Of a stretch of DNA of 64,000 bases, positions 24,025 through 36,540 are shown piece after piece. A program made the position numbers and the translations under genes. The DNA lies in contig JAKTNV010000061.1 of the NCBI GenBank assembly GCA_022747635.1, positions 2,185,501 to 2,249,500 on the forward strand. Reading direction: 5' to 3'. The notes below the pieces were generated by a model. It made no database searches. It saw nothing but the letters and a program-made list of their open reading frames with translations, and had not been told where the DNA came from. This stretch comes from Hetaerina americana. Taxonomy: Eukaryota > Arthropoda > Insecta > Odonata > Calopterygidae. Each line of letters begins with the position of its first letter. Within the stretch, counting starts at the first letter, position 1.

Positions 24025-24889
<865 letters not shown>

Positions 24890-24899
24890 CAATATTATT

Positions 24900-25053
24900 A
24901 TTAGGTAATCTACCAGGTAAGTTTTGGAAGGGCAAAACTACCAGATAAATATTTTGTGTTTCTCAACAAAACACAACCCAACACCGACGTTACGACCAGC
25001 CCCTCTTTATCTCCGTGTAATTCCTTCCTCTCTTCACCCCCCTCCTTCCAACA
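24900..25053 (-). mobile_element. 3' end of the LINE, copy 3 (very short)
   Basis: This is the 3' UTR and last part of the same LINE as at 493 and 6099: blocks ctaccagg.aagttttgga, aaatattttgtg and caaaacacaa occur in the same order. Its (TAA)n tail merges with the long (TTA)n array at its left, consistent with expansion of the tail. Confidence 0.75.
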
Positions 25054-25809
25054 GAATAGTTATTCAGCCGTCCAGTTAATTAAAAGAAATAGCTTTTCAA
25101 TTCATTTTAAAACATAATATTTTTGTATTTCAAAGCGAAATGAATAGCGATGATAAAATATGTAGATACGTACAGCCAAACACTCTTATTCTCTTTCCTT
25201 GATATCCACTAATGTACCTTATTTTCCGTTTTTACATTTAACCTTCGTAAAAATTCAGATACTCAGGTGGGTTTTAATCTCCACCAAACAAAACAAAATG
25301 ATAAAAAATAACGAGGCTGATAATACAAACATAAAGAGTCACTAAACTCACAGCAGGGCTATCCTTTCCCTATTGAAATGCCGTCACAACTCAAACATAA
25401 AATATTTTGGAGCAATTAATAAGCACTGCCCAAATAACGTGACCTAAAGTACATGTATATGCATCTCTAACGTAGGTATGCGACATTCTGCATCAGATAT
25501 GTCATCAGATTTAAACTTGATACGGTAGCATAGAACTTAATGAAGTTTATTAAGATACTTAACACTACGACTAAGCGAAACTGTCCAAGTATCAAGTTTT
25601 TACATATTTTTAACTGACGCACAGGCATGCAATTTAATTTCAAGACACACTCAGTGACCAGTAAATGGACGATAATGACATGTCAATTGATGGAAGAAAA
25701 TTATATAGAGGTGACCGAGTCCGGATAGGTAGTTATTATATTCCATCTGAAGTGTTAAGGGGTGGTCGCGGACTACTCGAGGATCCGCGGAGAAAACTAA
25801 GACATCAGC
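25054..25809. other. no recognisable feature
   Basis: AT-rich DNA. Confidence 0.5.
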
Positions 25810-26406
25810 AGCATTAATCACGGCAAGTGTTGTAGGAAATCCATGTTTCCCTTCCGCACCAATGGAGGCAGGCAGCTTCCTCTCGGGCGGTCGATTTCCG
25901 CGCCTGGGGTGTAATGATTTTGCTTAACTCTCTCTCTCTCTCTTTTTTTTCATCGATAGAGAGAAAGAGAGGGGTTGCATTCCTTCCTTCGGCGACCCGA
26001 CTCGCGGTCGCCGTTTCTCTTTTGTTTTTAGTGCGGGCGCCCTCCGCGACGGGATCGCCTCCCAAAGGGGAAAATAAATAAAAAAGAAAATAAAGACAAA
26101 CCTCGGGGCGTATCCAACGAGATATATCTCGCACAATCACCACCGCAGATTAATGCGCATTTAAAACTATGGCTCCCTTATGAGGGCCCTAAGGGTAGAG
26201 GGAGTGGGGGTTAGAGCGGAATGAAAAATAGGCAATAAATAATTACTCATTTATATTGCGGCCGGCCTGTTGGGTTCTATTATCTCGGCCTTAATGCAAA
26301 GTCACAAATCACGGCGATGAGGTGGGGTGGGTGGAGGAGGTGGCGGGAGGGGAAGGCGGCGGTAGGGGAGGGGTTGACGCTGGGGGTCGAAGTGAGGGGG
26401 GATGGG

Positions 26407-26449
<43 letters not shown>

Positions 26450-26535
26450 GGCAGTGGGGCAGCAGAACGGGGGATGCCGTCTTCTCGAGTTCCGGCGATT
26501 CAGGACCGACGAGCTCCACCCAAATACCGTCCTAG
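25810..26535. other. GC-rich island 5 with a (GA)n tract
   Basis: CpG-containing at 25840-26060 and G-rich at 26310-26400. A (GA)n run of about 19 units lies at 26410-26448. GA repeats are binding sites for GAGA-type factors in insects, so this could be regulatory. Frames (126 aa plus, 109 aa minus) have no recognised domain. Confidence 0.45.
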
Positions 26536-26698
26536 GCCATATTTTTTTTCATTTGAGTGAGTCGAAACCACTAATGAACATAGGTTTCGATTTAATTTGG
26601 CGATATTTCCCCAAAAGTCCTTTCCTTGCGTTACTTAGAAAAGAATTATCTGTAATTTTTCGTCTCAGGCGTAACTTTAATGGAATTTACGCAACATA
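26536..26698. other. no recognisable feature
   Basis: AT-rich flank of the MITE; the TA target duplication is at 26697-26698. Confidence 0.5.
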
Positions 26699-26865
26699 TT
26701 GAAATGAAAGAAGTATCCTTGTAATTCTACGCAAAATTTATTTAAAACACGACCTAGGTTTTGCAGTTGGACGCCAATATAAGGTGGTGACGTCTAACTT
26801 CGTAACCTTGGTCATGTTTTTAATTAAATTTATGTGGAATTACAAAGTTACTTCTTTCATTTCAA
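26699..26865. mobile_element. 167-bp MITE with long terminal inverted repeats
   Basis: The ends ttgaaatgaaagaagta and their complement form imperfect inverted repeats of about 60 bp, leaving a core of about 45 bp. TA lies on both sides (26697-26698 and 26866-26867), as in Tc1/mariner target duplications. There is no coding capacity. Confidence 0.85.
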
Positions 26866-28510
26866 TAAGTATTTGCACCTCCATTAGAAGTTGATGATTG
26901 AATGAAAAATTTGACCATCATTGGTTTAAGGTGCATGCTGTAGGTAGTCATTCCCATAATAATTTATTTCTTAATCTGTAGGCTTTCAATGGAAGAAAAT
27001 ACGACATAACATGGTAGAGTAATCAAATATTGATATTAATCGGCATCGATTGCTGAGCTTAAGTTCGGTATAGTAAAGAAAACAGTTAATCACCCCAAGT
27101 TTCAATTTTATATGTGGGTTTCACCTCGTGCTAAATCACTCGGCGAAGGCAGTTCAGATGTTTGTGCGGTAGGATTCCTTCTCTGTGGCCTGCTGTTTGG
27201 CAAGAAAGATCTGGTGAGGAAAAATTCACGTGTTCTGCATATGGCATTTTTTTCTACTTCACTTCAAGTCTTTGGATTTAAACGTATACTATGATATGAC
27301 ACAAATGCAAATGATTAGTACTTTCTACCTATATGTATCTATTGCAATTCATAATTAGGGTGAATCCGTTTGGCATATATTTATTACTCGGGATCTCACT
27401 AATGAAATGCATCAGCAACTTTCAAAATGAACGCAAAGTTTAACTCAGAATATAAACACTTCACGTTCAGTAGATTAACATTTAAACAGTATTTATCTTT
27501 GCCTATTTTAATGCGCTTGGAAATAAATATTGTCAAAGTTGTAAGCACTAAATGTTCCTTTGTTACCTCTCCCACTACGTCAGAGTGTTTTTTTTTGGCT
27601 GATCTGTCGCTTTGCTGAATAGGGATTCCTACTTCTCACATCAAGGTAGTGCGTGAGATTCAATGCCGATAAATGAGTTATTCTGACATTAGTCGAGGAA
27701 ATTACGATTAGGATGTGTAAGTGACGGGGGATGGTAGTTGAAGACATCTTGGCAATCGTCCTCATTCGTCAGGTCTCACTTCATTCGGCCGTCAGCATCA
27801 ATGGGTTTTATATATTTCTTGGAATTACAATTAAGCCTGCGCAAAGAGTAAAACCTGAGAATATTTTATTGATAGTGAGTGGACTCGACTTTGATGGAGA
27901 TCAAATCCCTGTAATGGAAAGTCGTTAACTTTTTTGTTAGCAAAAAATACGAGTACGCGAGTGATTTTCTTTCTTTGGACAGTGAAAACTGGCGATTACG
28001 AAACCATTGACATATTTGAATTGCTTCCATTCTAATAGCTCAAGCTTATGTGATTCCTTTTCGGAACTAAAATTCTCATCTTTTGACAAATGGCAATGCT
28101 AAATCTTGTCTCGTAATTGAAATTAAGCTAAAGAGACTTCTTAATAGATGTTCTTGTTGTTCTCACTCGGTAATATTAGAATTTTGCATGATACTAACAT
28201 ATATATGTCCAAGACATCAAATTCTTATACCATTTCGTAACTAAGTGAAGGTATATAAACATTTTTACAGCTATTGAAAGGCAAGGTAAAAAATGGACTA
28301 AGATAATGTAGGAGCTCTAAACACCACACTTCTTAAACCGGTGGAGTTTTGCTTTTAATTACGTTTGCCATCGGTAAGTGCACTATTAGTTTTATTGATT
28401 TTTAAAGCTTTGATGTGTTTTGGAAACCTGTTTATTTGATGAATCATGTTAAAACTATTGTAAGTGATCAAATTTTAACGAAACAAATGTTTGATTGCGA
28501 GTAAATTTAT
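26866..28510. other. AT-rich desert
   Basis: No supported gene; short frames at 27112-27928 lack recognisable domains. Confidence 0.5.
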
Positions 28511-28980
28511 GTATTATTAAGATAATCTACCGATAAAGGTAGGTTTTTGGATGGACACAAGTACCAAATAAATATTTTGTGCCTCCTAAAAAAACACAAA
28601 ATTCAGCATCCTACTCTAAATCAGGTCCCTCTTCAGCTCTGAGTACTTTCTTCCTCCCTTCATCCCGTCCAACATCCTGCTCCTTACCTATCCTCGTTTG
28701 CCTAACATTCTCCCCTCTATCACAGTCTTCAAAATCCCCCTGCCGGTCAATACCCCCTTCATTCACTTTTCCTGCCTCCATAGGATTTCTCCCAACCCCT
28801 CTCTTCGCCCACCATACCAAGTACTTCCTCATTTGTATTCTTTTCTGTCCATTTCACCTTCTCCGTATGTGTATGCATGCATGTATGTTTATGTGTGTAT
28901 GTATGTGTGTGTGGATATGTATTTATATGTGTAGGTATGTGCATGCATATATGTATGTATGTCTGTGTATGTGTATGTGC

Positions 28981-29028
<48 letters not shown>

Positions 29029-29264
29029 TTTTTTCTTTTCGATGTGCAAATCTGTGCTAAATGAATTTATGTATGTCTATATGTATTTATGTGTACATAT
29101 GAATGTAACTATAAGTTTAATGCCTAATATAATATGTATACGACAATGGGTTAAATGGAAGAAGGGACCATTTGGTCTCAATTTCGCCCAAATAAAGAGC
29201 TCTATCTATCTATCTCCATTCTTCTCCACAAACACATTTCAAAAGCCTCCAATCCACGTCTACG
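28511..29264 (-). mobile_element. 3' end of the LINE, copy 4, split by a nested insertion
   Basis: 28511-28864 and 29218-29264 are consecutive pieces of the same LINE as at 493 and 6099, minus strand, with a short (TAA)n-like tail at 28511. The translated relic again shows the VGEERG... and reverse-transcriptase tail blocks. The interruption lies inside the piece rich in tccaccttctcc on the plus strand. Confidence 0.8.
28865..29217. mobile_element. nested 353-bp insertion in the LINE
   Basis: Unrelated sequence separates the two LINE pieces and is bounded by tctcc on both sides (28860-28864 and 29213-29217), a likely 5-bp target duplication. It contains ATGT-type repeats, (TA)n at 28981-29028, a unique part ending ttcgcccaaataaagagctc, and a (CTAT)n tail. 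The tail suggests a short retroelement fragment. Class unknown. Confidence 0.65.
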
Positions 29265-30217
29265 TAAATTTATGTATACAAAATGAAATTTAAAAAGATT
29301 AAAGGTAGGATTTTAGCTATTCACATGTTCCATAAATTTTTGGAATGAAGTCAAAATCCGGCCAATCAAAAGAATTTAGGATTTTATGTAGAATTTACAT
29401 CTACATGGTACCCCTAAACTTATCGTGAGTGGCAGGCTATGCGACAAGAGTGCTAACACATCCCAGGCTTGCAGAGCACGGGAGGAGGTGTCGTCACGTA
29501 CTGTTTATGAAAGAATTGTGTATGCAAAAAACTTCCTAGTACACTAGATATTGAGGAAAACATGAGAGGAAAATCCTTGGAGAAGATGCACCAAGAATAA
29601 TAAAGAAAAAATACAAAATTGAAGCAAACCATTTTTATCTTAAAAAATTTTAATAAATTAAGCAGAAAAAGAGCGCAAATTGGTTTGGTGAAATTCTCAA
29701 GAATTATTTTGCAGAAAGGAAGGAAAGCGGAAAAAAATGGAGTGTGGCTCTTGCCCTCATATGATAAAGGTTTTTTAATTTGTTGTACCTCACGAAGAGT
29801 AATTTTTGACAACGACGTTGAAGAGAAATAGAAGTTTCGCAGCAACCAATGTTTGGTGGGGCTATTGGTAGCACGACCTAAATGGGAACATCTTATCTCA
29901 TACTAAATCATTTTATCTAAAAGCAGAGGCGAGGAAAAAAAATGCGAATAAAAAAATATGGAGAGGAAATTAAAAAGAGCTAAAATCAGAAAAAAAGGGG
30001 GTGATGGAGAAGGTAGAGGCATATCTGCTTGAGGAATCTTTAGAAATAATACTCAAAAAGTTTATATAAAAAGGCCGGATGATCAGTTATTTTTATTATA
30101 AAACGCTACTTTGAAGGCTGTCTATTACAAGAAAAACTCACACTAAAAAGTATAGGTATGACTACAAACCAATCCTCGGATTGATAACTCATGAAATGAT
30201 GAACTATGGGTGATATA
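29265..30217. other. no gene recognised
   Basis: A-rich on the plus strand. Frames at 29453-29845 (minus) and 29619-29831 (plus) overlap and have no recognised domain. The left mariner TA lies at 30216-30217. Confidence 0.45.
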
Positions 30218-31557
30218 CTACCTTGATCAAAAAGTTCCCGGAATTTATTCAGAAAATTAAAAATACAAGTTTATTCATCTACGTATCGTAGATCTATATT
30301 GTCCCCTTCAAAGTAATCCCCATCGACTGCGACACACTTATGCCAGCGCTTGATCCAATCCTCGAAACATTTTTTATATTCGGTTTTCGGTATGTCCATC
30401 AGTGCTTCCTGCGATTTTTCCATTACTTCCTCTCGGCTGCTAAAACGCGTTCCCCGTAATGGTTTTTTAACTCGATTGAACAGAAAGAAGTCACAGGGAG
30501 CCAAATCAGGTGAATTCGGTGGCTGTTGGATGGTATTTGTTGCATTTTTCGTCAAAAAATTACGAATAATGATAGCACTGTGCGACGGTGCGTTATCATG
30601 GTGCAAAATCCACGAGTTTTCTGCCCACATTTCTGGTCTCTTTCGGCGAATTGCTTCACGCAAACGTCTCATAACGCCCAAATAATACTCTTTGTTTACT
30701 GTCTGGCCTTCTGGCAAAAATTCATGATGCACTACACCGTTGTAATCCATGAAAACCGTCAGCATTGCCTTCTTTTTTGACTGAAAACGACGTGGTTTTT
30801 TTGGTCTCGGCTCATTTGGTGAACGCCATTCACTTGCCTGATGTCTGGATTGCGTGTCGTACTCATAAACCCACGTCTCGTCTCCAGTAATGATCCTTTT
30901 GATGAATGTGGGGTCGGATTCAGCCTCGCAAATCATGTCTTTTGCGACGTCAACACGGTCTCTTTTTTGCATGAAATTGAGGTCTTTTGGCACCAACTTT
31001 GCTGCTACACGACGGAAACCCAAATCATTAATCACAATGTCTTGGGCGGATCCATAGGCAATGTTCAAGTCCTCCGCTATTTCTCTGATGGTTAATTTGC
31101 GGTTATGACCAACATTTCTTTTACTTTATCAATTTTTTCACCGACTTTCGATGTCGATGGTCTGCCACTGCGTTCATCATCTTCGATTGACTCACGACCA
31201 CTTCTGAACCGCTCGTGCCACTGGTAAACGACCGTTTTTTTTAGAGAATCGTTGCCGAAACACTTTTCCAACATTTCCAACGTCCGTGCGCCACTAAATC
31301 CGTTTTTTACGCAAAATTTAATACAAGTTCGTTGTTGCAAATTTAAATCCATTTCTGCAATTGTAAAAAATCGCCAACACACACAGAGATAGATGTACTC
31401 TTGGCTACGTAACTTTTGCAAATGTCAAGTTATGACACTAAGATTTAAAGGGAATATCAACAACAGATGTACCAATTTAACAAAAAAAACAGAACTCAAA
31501 TCGGAACGATGGTAGCGCCACACGGTGGTTATTCCGGGAACTTTTTGATCAAGGTAG
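30218..31557 (-). mobile_element. near-complete mariner transposon (1340 bp)
   Basis: Perfect 27-bp terminal inverted repeats (starting ctaccttgatcaaaaagttc at the left; complement at 31531-31557) are flanked by TA duplications at 30216-30217 and 31558-31559. A single transposase gene fills the inside on the minus strand, so the ends and the target site are textbook mariner. Perfect repeats and a single coding lesion suggest a fairly recent insertion. Confidence 0.95.
30271..31352 (-). pseudogene. mariner transposase with one frameshift
   Basis: The product would be a transposase of about 360 aa that cuts and pastes the element. The N-terminal part from ATG 31352 (MDLNLQQRTCIKFCVK...) contains the helix-turn-helix and a GRPSTS linker. 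It stops near 31092, where one base appears missing between VKEMLV and NRKLTIREIAEDLN, and the reading continues in another frame to the stop at 30271. The catalytic triad is visible: D in ITGDETWVYEYD, D in HHDNAPSH, and D in SPDLAPCDFFLF, with 34 residues between the second and third (DD34D, mariner type). A C-terminal WIKRWHKCVAVDGDYFEGD closes it. Apart from the frameshift I see no stop. The longer open frame beginning MQKLRSQ starts upstream of the family start. Confidence 0.92.
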
Positions 31558-31559
31558 TA

Positions 31560-31904
31560 AATGCCTGTAGTTAGCCTAATTATTTGGAATGATGGTGATC
31601 ATTACAATAAATTCGACATGCACCAGGAGCACTGCGGTGAATTTCTTGAAGATTCAATTACGGGTCGTCTGGAGAACAAGTGGAAGTCAATTTCGATGCG
31701 GTGCTATCGAATAGTGGTGTAATGTAAAAAATCAATTTCAATCGCGAAACCTGCGAATGAAAGACCTTTTTGTGAGTTTCACGAAAATTAAAAAATATTA
31801 AATGTCAGAAATTCGCAAGCATGTTTTTTTTGGAAAAATATTGCACCATTTTATGAATTGGTAGTAGTAGCAGTTTTTAGGGGATGCGACCGGTGGCTAA
31901 GGTC
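31560..31904. other. no recognisable feature
   Basis: AT-rich flank between the mariner and a SINE. Confidence 0.45.
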
Positions 31905-32155
31905 ATTGTTGCCATTAGGGATGGATGGAGAGAAACCCGGCGTCGGCATTAGCCTACTCTTGTCGAAAGACGTCAAGGGGTCTGGAGTTTAACGTCCCAT
32001 CAGAGGGACGACGTACACATTCAAAGTGCTGTCCACAGTGCACGTCAAATAGGGATCGGGATACCACTGAACAGAATCTGCCACCTCCGGGATTCGAACC
32101 TGGGCCCTCACGGTTGGAAGCCTGGACGTTAGCAACCGCACCATACCGATCCCCC
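31905..32155 (-). mobile_element. tRNA-derived SINE (family 2)
   Basis: Reverse complement begins ggggatcggtatggtgcggt (A-box region) and has the B-box GGTTCGAATCCCGG about 50 bases on. The body includes ctctgatgggacgttaaact and ends near the gtttctctccatcc block. It differs from family 1. The small frames on both strands are spurious. Confidence 0.75.
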
Positions 32156-32291
32156 ATTCAATGAAGTGCGCGTAGACGTGTGTAATAATAAATTGCATGC
32201 GCTTTACTTCAGCATGTATTCACACCTCCCCCCACCCCGCCAAACATTTAGGGTGTATCGCGGGGTATTTATGTTGATGTATTGGTATTAA
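32156..32291. other. spacer between two SINEs
   Basis: Contains a cacctcccccc run; nothing else is recognised. Confidence 0.4.
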
Positions 32292-32543
32292 AGGGGCGTG
32301 GTAGTCATTTGGGTTGAGCACTACCCGGATAGCACGGGTTCGATTTCGGTTGTTGCCTCTCGACTCCCAAATCTTAACCAAATTTGAGTGATATTTTTGG
32401 GTGCTAGATCTTCTTGGGAAATCACAGGTGGCACAGGTTATAGAAAAAAAGACCCCTTGGCTTGATATTTTGGTTTCGCATGCTGTTTTACTTAGTATTA
32501 GGTGAGCCCTACCTATCAAACCAAACTCGGTTGAATACTCTCG
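32292..32543 (+). mobile_element. diverged SINE (family 1), full length
   Basis: Follows the family 1 plan: head ggcgtggtagtcatttgggt with B-box gggttcgatttc, body gtgctagatcttcttgggaa, and a diverged 3' motif aaaccaaactcggttga. More substitutions than the 11062 and 50379 copies indicate an older insertion. No (TA)n tail remains. Confidence 0.75.
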
Positions 32544-34199
32544 TATTAGGTGGATGATTTAAATGTGAATGACGGTCTAAATATTCATTGCTACAATTAA
32601 GCACTTCCGTTCTTGGTTAGTGATTTCAACATTTTATGCACCTTGTGTGAGGTTTTTCCTCAAACTCTAGCAATTCAAAAAGGCTCTGACTTAATGCATT
32701 TTGTACCCAATTTGGTGATTACTAGAGCATGTTTATGACGCACATGAGAGCTGTGCTGTGACCCGTCATATTGGATTTCTAAGGAAAGCACGTGGCGATA
32801 CATTCTGGGTATAGAGTCGGAGGGTCGTATGACGTGCAGTGCGGTAGAACGAGACCAAGTGTGGTTGAGTGACCGAGTAATAGCGTCCTAATGAGATGCT
32901 TGTAGCTAGCTCCTCCTGCAAAGAAAGCGTCTCAGAAACATTTTCGATGGTGCATGTAAATGGCTAGAGGACAAAAACCGACAGAGCGAGCCACGTTGAC
33001 GAAATGCAAGCAAAGGAAGGCACGGCTGAAAACACTCTTGATGAAGGAGAGCGAGCTGGTGACGGGGATTTATTTAAACGTAACCAAAGCTGAAGGCCAC
33101 ACAGCTGAACGGGGATATATAAGATTGCTAGGATACTGAAAATTAAGATTATGACTGCATAAACAGATGCAGAAAGGAAATCCTTGAATATTCAAGTACT
33201 TTTAACGATGGCTAATAAATGGTTGATTTCAGTCTCTCTTCGAGGTATGCTTCAGAAAAAAACTGTGCTTCCCTGGAAGGCTGCAATCTTCAGGCAAACT
33301 AATTAACAGAATTTGACAAAATCGATTTTATTGACTCGCTTCATGATCAACAGCTAATTTAAATCTAGGCGTAGTATAATTAATTTAACGAAGATATCAT
33401 GGTGCGATGTAGTCTATTGTTTTTATGCTCGTTTGATTAATGTTTGCATGCCAAAATTAATCATACGAACATTTGGGTGCCGGCCCGAATTATAATTGGA
33501 ATATATTCTCTGGGATTTTCGTGTTTTTTTTATCGTCAATGCCAGTGGTGATTCCTGTTGTGGATTCTACGAAAACTATTAGCAAAAGATTTATTGATTT
33601 TTCACAGACAAATAATCTTTTCCAAGGAAATAAAGATTTTATGACACCCCAGTGATCAGGACAGCTTTTAATGTCTTCTTGAAACAAAACTTTCGTTATT
33701 TCATTTATAATAATTATTTTTTTTCAGAGATTTTGTGCCGAAATCAATTGCATTTCATGTGCCTTTAGTATCGCAGAAGTACTAAACAAAGCGACGACAC
33801 CCAACAAATACTATGACACTATCTCGCAGTTTATTTCATTAAAATGTAATAATATGCATACAGAAGGCCATCTTTTTACTTCATATTGGAGGTTCAATAT
33901 AATAAACTCGGTTAAAAAAACTACATTTCCATCAGCGAACTAAAACAACACACAATTGCGATGAATTTTCAAACGGTAACGGAACACAGATGTCCAAATC
34001 TGCAAGGAATTTTTTTCTCTAATAATGAATAGGTAATCACATAGAAAATCAAAACTTAAGAACCTAACAAAGAGCCAACAGTTTTCTCTTGGGCATCACA
34101 TCGTTAACGACTGGGAAAACATGAAATTGGGACGGATATTGGGCAATTTATCCCACCATAAACGAAGCAACGACACCCAACGCATAGCATAGTATGCCC
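32544..34199. other. AT-rich desert
   Basis: The part at 32750-33120 is less AT-rich but shows no recognisable domain or repeat. Confidence 0.45.
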
Positions 34200-35180
34200 C
34201 TATCCCGCAGCGCAGTCAAGGTTGCTAAGTGTGCCACGTGACCCGGTGACGATTCAGCCCCTCCAAACCTGATGGGTCGTATTTAAAGGGAGGAATTAGA
34301 AGAATGGACCTTGGCAAAACAATTCTTCCATGGGTCTCCGAGAAGGCAACGTCTACCTTTTGGGAGGAAAACAGCGTTGAACAAGTGTAGGATGGGTCCA
34401 ACGCCGCCTACCTCTCTACCGTCATCTCGTTCCCTCCTACCCACGGCTGCGCCGCCGTCCCCCCGCTACCCCAAACGCTTCCATCCACCCCTCCTTCCCC
34501 TACCGCCTCGCTCGTCCACCTCTCCCCCAGAGGTGAAGCTAATGGAATCGTTATCTAGTTGGTGGCGTCGAGGAGTTGGCCTTTTTCACCTTTATTTTTC
34601 TTATTTCGTGTCCTCCCCATACTCCGACTTCTATCTCCCTCCAAAACCCGCCGCCCCCATCCACATCCACGCCATCGTCCGTGAGAGGGCGGGGGGAGGG
34701 GAAGAAATAGGGTTCTTTTGCGGGGGAGTGGGGGGAGGGTGCAAGAGTGACCGTCCCCTTGCTCCCCGCCCCCACCTCAAATGGGGGACAGGGGAGGACG
34801 AGAGAAAGAGAGAGAGAGGAGGGAAGTCCTTTCCGCCCCACTGCCAACCTCCCCACACTTTGGGAAGTCCTGGATGGGGAGGAGAGTCCGGGGAAGAAAG
34901 GGGAGGAGGGGGTGTAGAGAGAAGGGTTATATACCTACTCATGTAGTCGGTTGGGTGGACTTACACCAAAGGAATGGCATTTCTGTCTCTTTCGCGAAAG
35001 AGCGTATTATCTCCAACCCATCCTCCTCCTCCTCCTACTCTCGCTTTTTTTTAACGTCTCGTCCTTCCCTTGTACTCCCCCACTTCCCTACCGCTATCCC
35101 TCGATATTCCTTTTCATTTCGTTTCATCAAGTTTTATTTTTTTCCATGCCTACCTCTCTGCCCAACAGGGTAGATTTGTG
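34200..35180. other. GC-rich island 6
   Basis: A strongly strand-biased island: C-rich at 34390-34700, G-rich at 34685-34920, then C/T-rich to 35170. It holds the longest anonymous frame in the window, 211 aa at 34311-34946 plus, but the Pro/Ser/Gly-rich product has no known domain and overlapping minus frames are equally open, so I do not call a gene. The mirror purine/pyrimidine blocks could form non-B DNA. Confidence 0.4.
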
Positions 35181-35224
35181 CTGTTTTCCAGCATCGGGGT
35201 CGTTTTCTTGGATCCAGAAAATAA

Positions 35225-35945
35225 TTAGTAGATTTTGCACAATTTGCTGTTATTGAGATACCGATACTTTGCATAGCTTCTCAAGTTACTGGTATATTTA
35301 TTGAAATACCTGTTGCTAATACCTCAAGTACCGGTACTTCGGTAGCAATAACTGAAAATATGGATGGGTCAAGGTACTGAAGCGTGTAGTCGAACCTTGG
35401 ATTAATACCTTAAATGCTGTTTCCTACGTCTCGGTAATGAGTAATTTAACTCTCGGAATTGGTCATTTTCTATGCCCATAATATTAAAACTTTAAATTTT
35501 AAATTTAGTCGGTACATTCTAACCTGATAACGGGCGTCTTTGTTTTATCAGGTGTCTAGTGGGCAGGGCACTGGGCCATTGGCCTTCGACTCCAGATAAT
35601 ACCTCGGGAAGTCCTCAGCTGTATTAAAGCCAAATTATGTGTCGAGTGGAAACCAGATCTTCCATGGGATACGGCAGGAGACAAAGTGAAAGAATCTGCC
35701 CCCTCTTCTTACCCCGTTAATTGATATATTTCACACGCCCTTGAGAACAGTATTATCTGAGATGTATCCTTATCTACTATTAAATCATTTACTTTGATTT
35801 TGTGGCACTTCCAGCATTAGCGGTACCAAGGTACCAGTGTCTAAGATTGTTGACGTATTTACCCAGATATCTGTACTGAGAATTATTACATAGACGCTGG
35901 TGGTGAGGTGCTGTACTTTGCCCAAGGTACCAATCCTATTCTTTC
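35225..35945. mobile_element. possible hAT-like non-autonomous element carrying a SINE
   Basis: Both sides of the SINE at 35548 are rich in GTACC/GATACC words (gagataccgatactttg, caagtaccggtacttcg on the left; gcggtaccaaggtaccag, caaggtacc on the right). Similar clustered subterminal motifs are common in hAT transposons. A related cluster is at 47855-48040. Terminal repeats and an 8-bp duplication were not verified. Confidence 0.35.
35548..35800 (+). mobile_element. very diverged SINE (family 1)
   Basis: Head-like ggtgtctagtgggcagggca, a decayed B box (ccttcgactccag), then gaaaccagatcttccatggg and tttcacacgcccttgagaac follow the family 1 order. The 3' motif is hardly recognisable. Confidence 0.6.
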
Positions 35946-36030
35946 CCTAGGTAAATGGGGTGAGATTAAACATCCACACGTATGTGCATAGTCCTGCTTA
36001 AGCACTCAATAAAAGAATACTTTCGTCTTC

Positions 36031-36540
36031 AGGCTGACTCTTGATCGCCTCCTCTTGCTTCTTTCTCCCCTCTCGCGGCTGAACCCCAAGTGGTGGTTCA
36101 CCTCAACCCCATCTATTTACGTTAATATTATTACTGTTTTTGTCGTTGTCACTATTATCACCTTTCGGCCCCGTTGGGAGAGCGCCGACGACGCCGTCTA
36201 GACAGTCGTCACGGTGCTTCCCCAAGAGGATTTCGAATAGGGCGCCCTCAAGCTTCCACGGAGAGACAAGAGCGAACGTAGCATACCACGAAGAGGTTTA
36301 AAGATAACCGCTCCGCGCGCCATAAAATATCCTTGCCTCTCCCCGACCAGTTAATCCGCCCAGAGAGTCAATTTACCAATCTACTACCCCCCCCCTCCAC
36401 CCTCCTTTCCCGCCTTCCCCCGAGTCCACGCCGCCCATGACCTGACGTCACGAAGAACCTTTTCTTCCAACCTGGGAAGTGCGGTTGATATCCCTTTTGT
36501 TGCCACCCGACGGCGCTCGTTCTCCGGTGTTAACCCCGGT
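36031..36540. other. GC-rich island 7
   Basis: CpG-containing DNA with a C-rich core at 36385-36430. No open frame of note. It could be a regulatory element. Confidence 0.4.

Noticed and set aside
29453..29845. 130-aa minus-strand frame
   Set aside because: AT-rich hydrophobic translation with no recognised domain and an open plus strand; probably chance.
30350..31095. Plus-strand frames of 84-111 aa
   Set aside because: Antisense of the mariner transposase.
34311..34946. 211-aa plus-strand frame as a gene
   Set aside because: Low-complexity product, no domain, equally open overlapping minus frames, and a strongly skewed composition.
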